Assembly: GCA_017394705.1 (NCBI GenBank)
Contig: JAFPXH010000005.1
Span: 62,001 to 126,000 of the forward strand
DNA from: Paludibacteraceae bacterium
GTDB lineage: Bacteria; Bacteroidota; Bacteroidia; Bacteroidales; Paludibacteraceae
Length of the DNA stretch: 64,000 nt
Direction of reading: 5' to 3'
Shown here: positions 9,807-17,044 of the stretch, one piece after another
Layout: each line of letters begins with the position of its first letter
Numbering within the stretch: position 1 is the first letter of the stretch
Notes under the pieces: generated by a model
Databases searched by the model: none
What the model saw: only the letters and a program-made list of their open reading frames with translations
What the model was told of the DNA's origin: nothing
Program-made: the position numbers and the translations under genes

Positions 9807-11067
9807 AGCCTACTAAATAATTACTGCCTCCGATGAAGATGGCGTCTTCTGACGCAGCGTGTGCTTGAGCATAACGGAGTGCCTCGTTTGGGTCGTCTAT
9901 GGCCACAGACCCGCTTTTACCCCATAGTGTCTGCATCTCTTGCGCCGTGCGGGCGCGTTTGGTGTCAGGGGTGGTGAATATATAATGGAACCGTTCTCCG
10001 TATGGCAGTAGACGCATCACCACCTCGGTGTCTTTGTCGTTCACCATGCCAAAAACAATCCAGATATGCGGGTTGGACAACTCTTTGAGTTGCCGCGCTA
10101 CATACTGCAGTCCATGACTATTATGGCCTGTATCACAGATGGTCAAGGGCTGCTCACTCAACGTTTCCCATCTGCCGCGCAGGCCGGTCAGTGTGCACAC
10201 GTGCGCAAAACCATCTCTGATAGCTGAAGACTGAATGCGGATGGCTCCGTAATTACGCAGAACCTGCAAGGCCACGTATGCCGTTTGCATGTTATGTTCC
10301 TGATAATTGCCTTTGAGTTCACATTCGGGTGCTTCACGCAGACGGCGTGTTCGCATATATCCGCACTGGTCTGCGAACCAGATACGGCAGTCGGTGGTCT
10401 CCAAGCCTTCCCCCAGAATACCGCATTCTTGCGCTCGCTCAAGAAACACATTCAGCGTTTGTGGATGGCTTTCCCCGATAACTGCAGGTACGCCGGGTTT
10501 GATGATACCTGCTTTCTCCCGTGCAATCTGTGGTAGAGTGCGGCCGAGAAACTCCATATGGTCCATGCCTATATTTGTAATGACAGAGAGAATAGGCGTG
10601 AGCACATTAGTGCTGTCTAATCGTCCTCCAAGACCTGTTTCCACTACGGCTATATCCACTTCTTCCGCCACGAAATAAGCGAAAGCCATCGCTGTCATTG
10701 TCTCGAAGAAGGAAGGTTGTAACTCGTCTAAAAAAGCGCGGTGTTGCTCTATAAAAGCCGTAACGTTCTTCTCCGGAATAGGTCTTCCGTTAATGCGTAT
10801 GCGTTCCCGAAGGTCCACCAAATGCGGGCTGGTGTATAGTCCTACGCGCCAACCTGCGGCCTGTAGTGCCGCGGCGATGAGATGACAGGTTGAACCCTTA
10901 CCATTGGTGCCCGCTACATGTATGGCGCGTAAGTGCTGATGAGGATTGCCCACATATTCCATCAAACGGAGTGTGTTCTCCAGTCCCGGTTTATACGCCG
11001 CGGCGCCTACCTCATGAAACGGCGGACGGGCGTTGTATAGATATGTTATCGCCTCTTGGTAACTCAC
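9769..11067 (-). CDS. folC: Bifunctional folylpolyglutamate/dihydrofolate synthase
   Basis: A 432-residue Mur-ligase-family protein. The ATP-binding P-loop is HVAGTNGKGST near residues 49-59, followed by TSPHLVDLRERIRING and the metal-binding region ETGLGGRLDSTN. FolC adds glutamate to dihydropteroate and then to folates. It starts four nucleotides before the dnaE stop (ATGA type overlap) and its 3' end overlaps prmA by 38 nt, so it is translated from the dnaE operon mRNA. Confidence 0.95.
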   Translation of the reverse strand: MSYQEAITYLYNARPPFHEVGAAAYKPGLENTLRLMEYVGNPHQHLRAIHVAGTNGKGSTCHLIAAALQAAGWRVGLYTSPHLVDLRERIRINGRPIPEKNVTAFIEQHRAFLDELQPSFFETMTAMAFAYFVAEEVDIAVVETGLGGRLDSTNVLTPILSVITNIGMDHMEFLGRTLPQIAREKAGIIKPGVPAVIGESHPQTLNVFLERAQECGILGEGLETTDCRIWFADQCGYMRTRRLREAPECELKGNYQEHNMQTAYVALQVLRNYGAIRIQSSAIRDGFAHVCTLTGLRGRWETLSEQPLTICDTGHNSHGLQYVARQLKELSNPHIWIVFGMVNDKDTEVVMRLLPYGERFHYIFTTPDTKRARTAQEMQTLWGKSGSVAIDDPNEALRYAQAHAASEDAIFIGGSNYLVGYALSRFAHTDQV

Positions 11068-14000
11068 TGTTTGGTAATAACCTTAAAATCCAAAGTGCCG
11101 TCCTGACGGTTCATACAGAGCCACTGATAGAACTTACCGCTTACATGTACTGCCAGACTACGGCTGGTCAGCGCCACCGACTGGCGGTTCAGCGGGTTAT
11201 AGACACTCACATGTAACCGCACTGGTCCCGGGTTTGCTTTGATCTGTTCCGTCAACTCGTCAATCAGTTCACTATTAAGTGTATCCAGCGATAACTGAAT
11301 AGTGATGCCTTCCGTGCGGTTGTTCTGCACCTCATTGAGCATATCGACGCGTTGCACTACAAACTCAAACTCCGCCTCCTCGTCCGGTGCTTCGCGGAAC
11401 CATTTCTGCCCAGCGTTCTTCTGCTGTACCACGCCCGTAACGAGGACAAAAAGGTCTTTGAGCATCAGGTGCGCGAAGTTCTGGTATGCGCTACCGAAGA
11501 GCACAAATTGGTAACTGCCTGTATAGTCTTCTATCGTATAGCGTCCGTATGGATTACCTTTCTGGCTGCGTAACTGCTCTGCCTCGGTGATGAGACCGCC
11601 GAATAGGCCGGCTTGGTTCTTATGCGCAGCGAGAAATTCGGAGGGTAACAGTATTTTCTCTTCCGGTTGCTCTAACTGCTCTTCTTTGATACGCCTCTCG
11701 GCTTCTGCGCGCGCATCGGGACGACGCCAGCCGTCAAACTGGGATAACTCCATCGCGGTCAGATTGCATAACTCATTGATCTCAAAGGCGTACTCGTCTA
11801 ACGGGTGGGCGGAGAGATAGATACCGATTAACTCTTTCTCCCTGTTTAGACGTTCAATAGTATCCCAGCGAGGTACTTGAGGAAGAGTAGGGTGCTTCAC
11901 TTCCACGGCGGTGTCCAGAAAATCTCCGAATAGCGAATTGGCATTCTCTTCTTTGTCTGCCTGCCATTTATTGCCGTAATTCATCAGCAATTCCAATCCT
12001 GTGTCGCCGTACTCATTGGTACCGAAGAACTGCTCTCGGTAAATATCTTCGAAGCACTCAAAAGCACCGGCTTGCGCCAGGTTCTCTATCGTCTTTTTAT
12101 TGCAACTCTGCAGGTTCACGCGCTCGAGGAAATCAAAGATGTCCTTGTATTTGCCATTTTTCTCCCGCTCGTTTATAATGGCTTCCGCTGCGCCTTCGCC
12201 GACGCCTTTGATGCCACCCAACCCAAAGCGGATGGCTCCTTTGTTGTTCACGGTGAATGATAACTCCGACTCATTCACGTCAGGCTCTAACACACTCAGT
12301 CCCAGTACTTTGCACTCGTCCATGAGTTTCGTCACCTCTTTGATGTCATCCTTATGGACGGTCAGGTTGGCGGCCATGAACTCAGCCGGGTAATGCGCCT
12401 TGAGATAACCTGTCTGGTAAGCTACCCACGAATAGCAGGCGGCGTGGGATTTATTAAAAGCATAAGAGGCGAACTTTTCCCAATCGCGCCAAATTTTATC
12501 CAGCACCTCGGGACTATGGCCGTTTGCTTTTCCGCCTTCCATGAATTTACCCTTCAGCGCCTGTAGCACGTCCATCTGTTTCTTACCCATCGCCTTACGG
12601 AGTTTATCGCTCTCTCCGCGAGTGAAATTGGCTAACAGACGACTAAGGAGCATGACTTGCTCTTGATAAACCGTCACCCCGTATGTATCTTTTAGATACT
12701 TTTCCATGACAGGGATGTCGTATGTAACGGGCTCGATACCTTGCTTGCGCTTGATGAACTGCGGGATATAATCCATCGGTCCCGGACGATACAACGCATT
12801 CATGGCTATCAGGTCGCCAATGACGGTCGGTTTCAACTCCTTCAGGTATTTCTGCATACCGCCCGACTCGAATTGGAAGACGGCGACCGTACGGCCTTCC
12901 TGGAATAGTTTATAGGTCTGCTCGTCGTCAATAGGTATATGGTCGATATCGATGTCTATGCCTTGTGATTTCTTGATATTACGCAGTGTCTCTTTGATAA
13001 TCGTCAGAGTGATAAGTCCCAGGAAGTCCATCTTGATCAATCCCACACTCTCCACTACGTGTCCGTCGTACTCGGTGACCAGCACACGTTTCTTGCTATT
13101 CTTGTCTTCTACGGAACTCAAGGGCGCAAAGTTTGTCAGATCATCTGCACCGATGATTACTCCGCAGGCGTGTACACCCACTTGGCGGATGGTGCCTTCC
13201 AATCGCGCCGCGTACTCCAGCATAGAGCGTGTATTCGGATCGCCGGATTCGTATTCTTGTCTCAGTTCGTCAATATACTTATAGCAGTTACGCAGGTTCA
13301 CCTTGGGCGATTTGCCTTTCTCGTCGCGAATGTTGCCCGGGAACTCCCGTTCGGGTATCAAACCTTTTAATTCGTTCACGCGCGCAAGAGGTATCTGCTG
13401 TACACGTCCCACATCCGCCAATGCGCTCTTTGTTGCCATTTTACCATAGGTAACGATGTGCGCCACATGCGTCTCACCGTATTTGCGGCTCACGTAGTCC
13501 AGCACTTTACCGCGCCCACAGTCTTCGAAATCGGTATCTATATCCGGTAGTGATATACGGTCCGGATTGAGGAAACGCTCGAATAGCAAATCGTACTCCA
13601 ATGGGTCCAAATCGGTTATCTTCAGACAGTAAGCAACCACTGAACCGGCAGCCGAACCACGGCCCGGACCTACAGACACATCCAGTTCTTCGCGAGCCGC
13701 GCGAATGAAGTCCATTACGATGAGGAAATAGCCCGGAAAACCCATAGATATAATCGTATTCAACTCAAACTCTATGCGCTCTTTGAGTTCTTCATCTTTG
13801 GCTAACCGTTCCTCGCCGTAACGCGCTTTCGCGCCCTCCATCGTCAGGTGACGCAAGTACGCACTCTCGAATGCCAGACGGTCGGGATAGTCTTCCTCTT
13901 TACCGAAACTCTCCGGGATATCGAATTTAGGCATGATAGGACCATGGTCTATGTCGTAGACCTCTACCTTATCGACTATCTCCTGCGTGTTTGTCAGCGC

Positions 14001-14924
14001 CTCCGGTATATCGCTGAATATCTCCGCCATTTCTTCAGGCGTCTTGAGCCACTCCTGCTTGGTGTAGTGCATTCGGTTCACGTCGTTGACGAAGTGGTTC
14101 GTACTCAGACATATCAATCGGTCATGAGCTTCAGCGTCCTCTTCGTTCACAAAGTGACTGTCGTTGGTGGCTATCACTTTGACGCCATACTTACGCGCCA
14201 ACGCAATCAGCACCGGGTTCACTTGTTTCTGGCGTTCATAAACCTCTACATCGGCATCGGGTTTCTGCGTCTCATGACGCTGCAACTCAATGTAATAATC
14301 CTCTCCGAACAAGTTCTTGAACCACTTCACAGTCTCTTCCGCCTCCTTAAAAACACCCTGCTCAATCAGTTCACTAACCCCTAATCCACTAACCTGTAAC
14401 CCGCTAAGTCCTTCCATCACTTTCTGCGGCAATTCGCCTCCCAGGCAGGCAGACGAACAAATAATTCCATCATGGTAGAGTTCCAACAGTTCCCGATCAA
14501 TACGGGGCGTGTAGTAATACGCATCGGACATATAGCCCTGCGACACAATCCGGCATAGGTTATGATACCCTGTCAGGTTCTTCGCCAGCAGGATTAGATG
14601 CCATCCCGAGCGGTCGATATAATACGTACGCCCTTCCGGACTTACCGCTTTGTCTTCCTGACGGGTATGACGCCCGCGACGCGCGCAGTAAGCCTCTACA
14701 CCTACAATGGGTTTGAAAGTCTTATACGGATCATTTTCGCCGGCGGACGATCTGCGTTTCTTGCAGTAGTCCAGCAGTTCCTTAATGCCGTACATGTTTC
14801 CGTGGTCCGTCAACGCCACAGAATGCATGCCCGTTGCGATGCATTTATCGACAATCTCCTCCACTTTGGATAGTCCGTCCAAGAGCGAATAATGCGAGTG
14901 TACATGCAGATGTGTAAATTCCAT
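11064..14924 (-). CDS. dnaE: DNA polymerase III subunit alpha
   Basis: The 1286-residue replicative polymerase. The N-terminal PHP domain begins FTHLHVHSHYSLLDG, the catalytic palm contains PDIDTDF near residue 460 and KMDFLGL further on, and an OB-fold lies near the C-terminus. It is the first gene of a four-gene operon with its own TAnnTTTG promoter. Between PQKVMEG and FKEAEETVKWF (about residues 172-190) there is an extra low-complexity segment built on SGLQVSGLGVSE. It is encoded by a TTAGTGG-type word repeat (14372-14411), and related polymerases as I remember them pass directly from one flank to the other. Confidence 0.97.
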   Translation of the reverse strand: MEFTHLHVHSHYSLLDGLSKVEEIVDKCIATGMHSVALTDHGNMYGIKELLDYCKKRRSSAGENDPYKTFKPIVGVEAYCARRGRHTRQEDKAVSPEGRTYYIDRSGWHLILLAKNLTGYHNLCRIVSQGYMSDAYYYTPRIDRELLELYHDGIICSSACLGGELPQKVMEGLSGLQVSGLGVSELIEQGVFKEAEETVKWFKNLFGEDYYIELQRHETQKPDADVEVYERQKQVNPVLIALARKYGVKVIATNDSHFVNEEDAEAHDRLICLSTNHFVNDVNRMHYTKQEWLKTPEEMAEIFSDIPEALTNTQEIVDKVEVYDIDHGPIMPKFDIPESFGKEEDYPDRLAFESAYLRHLTMEGAKARYGEERLAKDEELKERIEFELNTIISMGFPGYFLIVMDFIRAAREELDVSVGPGRGSAAGSVVAYCLKITDLDPLEYDLLFERFLNPDRISLPDIDTDFEDCGRGKVLDYVSRKYGETHVAHIVTYGKMATKSALADVGRVQQIPLARVNELKGLIPEREFPGNIRDEKGKSPKVNLRNCYKYIDELRQEYESGDPNTRSMLEYAARLEGTIRQVGVHACGVIIGADDLTNFAPLSSVEDKNSKKRVLVTEYDGHVVESVGLIKMDFLGLITLTIIKETLRNIKKSQGIDIDIDHIPIDDEQTYKLFQEGRTVAVFQFESGGMQKYLKELKPTVIGDLIAMNALYRPGPMDYIPQFIKRKQGIEPVTYDIPVMEKYLKDTYGVTVYQEQVMLLSRLLANFTRGESDKLRKAMGKKQMDVLQALKGKFMEGGKANGHSPEVLDKIWRDWEKFASYAFNKSHAACYSWVAYQTGYLKAHYPAEFMAANLTVHKDDIKEVTKLMDECKVLGLSVLEPDVNESELSFTVNNKGAIRFGLGGIKGVGEGAAEAIINEREKNGKYKDIFDFLERVNLQSCNKKTIENLAQAGAFECFEDIYREQFFGTNEYGDTGLELLMNYGNKWQADKEENANSLFGDFLDTAVEVKHPTLPQVPRWDTIERLNREKELIGIYLSAHPLDEYAFEINELCNLTAMELSQFDGWRRPDARAEAERRIKEEQLEQPEEKILLPSEFLAAHKNQAGLFGGLITEAEQLRSQKGNPYGRYTIEDYTGSYQFVLFGSAYQNFAHLMLKDLFVLVTGVVQQKNAGQKWFREAPDEEAEFEFVVQRVDMLNEVQNNRTEGITIQLSLDTLNSELIDELTEQIKANPGPVRLHVSVYNPLNRQSVALTSRSLAVHVSGKFYQWLCMNRQDGTLDFKVITKQ
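14372..14411 (-). repeat. In-frame word repeat inside dnaE
   Basis: On the minus strand this reads as degenerate copies of GGTTAGTGG / GGGGTTAGT. It codes for SGLQVSGLGVSE, an extra loop in the PHP domain of DnaE. The word is nearly the same as in addA (3586-3624). Confidence 0.85.
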
Positions 14925-14970
14925 ACGGATATGAATAAACTCTGTTATTGTAACAACATAAAAAATCCGT

Positions 14971-15002
14971 GCAAAGATACAAAAAGTTTCTCACATACGC
15001 AA
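14971..15002 (-). promoter_or_regulatory. dnaE operon promoter
   Basis: On the minus strand TATCTTTG (complement of 14972-14979) is the Bacteroidota -7 element, with TTGCGTATG (complement of 14994-15002) as the -33 element. It lies about 48 nt upstream of the dnaE ATG. Confidence 0.85.
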
Positions 15003-15239
15003 GCGCGTGAACATTTTTTATTTTATTTTCTTGCTTTCTGCTTTTGTTTTTATGAAAAAATACGTCAAAAACAGTATATATACATAGTATATATACTATA
15101 TAAGTGCAAAAAATGCGTTTACTTGCAAAAAAAGGGCTGTTATCTTATGGTTATCTTATGGGTATGTTGTGGGTATCCTATGGTAAGGATAGGGAAAGGA
15201 CTCGTAAAGGACTATTGAACGGCTTGTTTTTGTCCGCTC
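15003..15239. other. Intergenic region between dnaE and tsaD promoters
   Basis: No gene seen. It holds a T-rich stretch, a self-complementary AT run (15073-15103, GTATATATAC-type) and an imperfect repeat of about 10 nt (15141-15186, copies of TTATCTTATGG drifting to GGTATCCTATGG). The same three elements, AT palindrome, word repeat and conserved promoter, recur upstream of the DUF2130 gene at 43.6-43.9 kb. Confidence 0.6.
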
Positions 15240-15283
15240 TTGCATATGTGCAATTTTTGTAGTACTTTTGCAGCCGCAAAAGT
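15240..15283 (+). promoter_or_regulatory. tsaD promoter with palindromic start region
   Basis: TTGCATATG (15240-15248) is the -33 element and TACTTTTG (15263-15270) the -7 element. ACTTTTGC and GCAAAAGT around a four-base loop form an 8-bp inverted repeat (15264-15283), so the -7 element is one arm and the probable transcription start lies in the loop or the other arm. Confidence 0.85.
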
Positions 15284-15392
15284 GCAATCGATGGAGAAAG
15301 AAGAAGCTATATTAGCAAAAGTGCAATCGATGGAGAAAGAAGAAGCTATATTAGCAAAAGTGCAATCGATGGAGAAGAAAGTAGTTATATTA
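15276..15392 (+). repeat. 39-bp tandem triplication over the tsaD start codon
   Basis: Three 39-bp copies at 15276-15314, 15315-15353 and 15354-15392. Each begins GCAAAAGTGCAATCG directly followed by ATGGAGAA. Copies 1 and 2 are identical. Copy 3 diverges after the ATG and runs into the conserved TsaD sequence. The unit is 13 codons, so all three ATGs (15291, 15330, 15369) are in one frame. Confidence 0.95.
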
Positions 15393-16451
15393 GCGATTGA
15401 GAGCAGTTGTGATGATACATCTGCGGCGGTAATCGTGGATGGTTTGTTACGCAGTAACGTCATCGCGAGTCAGAAAGTGCATGAGGAATATGGCGGAGTG
15501 GTGCCGGAGTTGGCGAGCCGTGCACATCAGCAGAATATATTACCTGTGGTGGATACGGCGCTCAAACGCGCGGGAGTGACGAAAGAGGAACTCTCAGCCA
15601 TCGCTTTTACACGCGGACCGGGCTTGTTGGGTTCGCTTCTTGTCGGTACCTCTTTTGCCAAAGGATTAGCGTTGGCGCTGAATATACCGCTGATTGACGT
15701 GAACCATCTGCAGGGACATGTGTTAGCGCATTTTGTGGAGGATGGCACAGGATTAAACCATCCGTCTTTCCCGTTCTTGTGCCTGCTGGTCAGCGGAGGA
15801 AACAGCCAGATTGTAAAAGTGGAAAGTGGAAAGTGGAAAGAGGAAAGAGGAGAGGGAAGGCATCTTCCTCATATGGAGATTATCGGACAGACAATCGATG
15901 ATGCAGCAGGAGAGGCGTTCGATAAATGCGCCAAAGTGCTGGGCTTGCCTTATCCAGGCGGACCGTGGATAGACAAACTCGCCAAATCCGGAGACCCGAA
16001 GAAATATCCCTTTGCCAAACCGAACATACCGAATTATGACTACTCGTTCTCCGGGCTGAAAACATCGTTCCTTTATACGCTGCGTGACATGCTCAAGGCG
16101 TATGGCGTGGAGACAATTGACGAACTGGCGGAGAAGATACCGAATCTCCGGGAAGATATGTGTGCGTCGCTTCAAGCGACGATAGTAGATATCCTCATGC
16201 GCAAGCTCAAGAAAGCGGCTAAAGATTTGGGAATCAACCAAGTAGCAGTGGCCGGCGGAGTGAGTGCCAACAGTGCCATCCGTCAAGCATTCATCGACTA
16301 TGGTAAGAAATATCATTGGACGGTATATATTCCGCCGTTCAGTTTCACTACCGATAATGCGGCAATGGTTTGTCAGGCCGGTTATTTTAAGTATTTGGAC
16401 CATGATTTTTGTGCAATAGATGAAGTTCCATTTGCTAAAACAACTATTTAA
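15291..16451 (+). CDS. tsaD: tRNA N6-adenosine threonylcarbamoyltransferase TsaD
   Basis: The enzyme that transfers threonylcarbamoyl to A37 of ANN-decoding tRNAs, with TsaB and TsaE. Visible are VILAIESSCDDTSAAVI, the metal-binding H-x3-H in NHLQGHVLAH (H113 and H117 counted from the third ATG), VSGGNSQI and the C-terminal TTDNAAM. The family N-terminus matches the third ATG (15369, 360 residues). The first two ATGs (15291, 15330) would add 26 or 13 residues of the repeat MEKEEAILAKVQS. I give the first ATG because it is the first one after the promoter, but the start is undecided. At about residues 149-164 a word-repeat tract inserts GKWKEERGEGRH between the conserved QIVKVES and IIGQTIDDAAGEA. 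Confidence 0.95.
   Translation: MEKEEAILAKVQSMEKEEAILAKVQSMEKKVVILAIESSCDDTSAAVIVDGLLRSNVIASQKVHEEYGGVVPELASRAHQQNILPVVDTALKRAGVTKEELSAIAFTRGPGLLGSLLVGTSFAKGLALALNIPLIDVNHLQGHVLAHFVEDGTGLNHPSFPFLCLLVSGGNSQIVKVESGKWKEERGEGRHLPHMEIIGQTIDDAAGEAFDKCAKVLGLPYPGGPWIDKLAKSGDPKKYPFAKPNIPNYDYSFSGLKTSFLYTLRDMLKAYGVETIDELAEKIPNLREDMCASLQATIVDILMRKLKKAAKDLGINQVAVAGGVSANSAIRQAFIDYGKKYHWTVYIPPFSFTTDNAAMVCQAGYFKYLDHDFCAIDEVPFAKTTI
15814..15860 (+). repeat. In-frame word repeat (AGTGGAA) inside tsaD
   Basis: Four to five copies of AGTGGAA then AGAGGAA, giving roughly 13 extra residues rich in Lys, Glu, Arg and Gly. The position corresponds to the turn before the conserved GQTIDDAAGEA motif. Confidence 0.85.
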
Positions 16452-16458
16452 GGGACGA

Positions 16459-16490
16459 AGTGACAAAGGACAAAGGACAAAGGATCAAAG
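16459..16490 (+). repeat. Word repeat (GACAAAG) before the exosortase gene
   Basis: Three copies of GACAAAG and one variant, in the 44-nt junction between tsaD and the next gene. A GTG at 16460 would put the tract in frame with the gene; the ATG after it is a better start. Confidence 0.8.
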
Positions 16491-16495
16491 AGTGG

Positions 16496-17044
16496 ATGGC
16501 GCCATATCGTGATGTGATTATTTTTATGGTCACATTGTTGGTAGCTAACTATTTCTGGAAGTTCACCATGGTAGGTGACGAGAACGGAGACAGCGTGACA
16601 TGGTTCGGCATGGACATCACCGCCCCGTTTGAGTTCATGGCGTGCCATATTGCGTCCGTGGTCTATTGGATTGTCTCCCTTTTCCGCGATACCGCTGTGA
16701 TGACTGACCCGCACACCATTCATTTTACAACAGGCACAGGAACAACAATCATCTGGGGCTGTACAGCAATAAAGCAGAGCTTTATATGGCTCTGCCTTAT
16801 GCTGACTGTCGTGCCCTATAACTCCGGGCGAACATGGCTGCGCAAACTATGGTTTATCCCCGTGGGCTGGCTCTGCTGCTATGCTTTTAATATCTTGCGG
16901 ATTGCCGCGATAGCGCTGTTTATCGAGCATCACCCCGAGTGGTTCCATCTGTTGCACGATTATATCTTCAAGTACCTCTTCTACGCGATGCTTTTCGGGC
17001 TTTGGGTACTCTTTGTAGAAAAGATAAGACCTATTTCCGAGTGA
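16496..17044 (+). CDS. Exosortase/archaeosortase family membrane protein
   Basis: A 182-residue protein with about five hydrophobic segments and the transpeptidase triad of this family in the expected order: Cys89 in WGCTAIKQS, Arg135 in FNILRIAAI and His154 in LLHDYIFKY. The FNxLRIxxI and C-terminal H-x8-Y patterns resemble the Bacteroidota XrtF group. Exosortases cleave C-terminal sorting signals at the membrane. No protein in this window ends in an evident signal (short motif, helix, basic tail), so the substrate is unknown. The gene follows tsaD by 44 nt and its 3' end overlaps that of the downstream lipoprotein gene by 14 nt on the opposite strand. Confidence 0.8.
   Translation: MAPYRDVIIFMVTLLVANYFWKFTMVGDENGDSVTWFGMDITAPFEFMACHIASVVYWIVSLFRDTAVMTDPHTIHFTTGTGTTIIWGCTAIKQSFIWLCLMLTVVPYNSGRTWLRKLWFIPVGWLCCYAFNILRIAAIALFIEHHPEWFHLLHDYIFKYLFYAMLFGLWVLFVEKIRPISE

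Noticed and set aside
14892-15218. Open frame of about 108 codons between dnaE and tsaD
   Set aside because: It runs through the dnaE promoter, a T-rich stretch and word repeats, and has no protein-like character.
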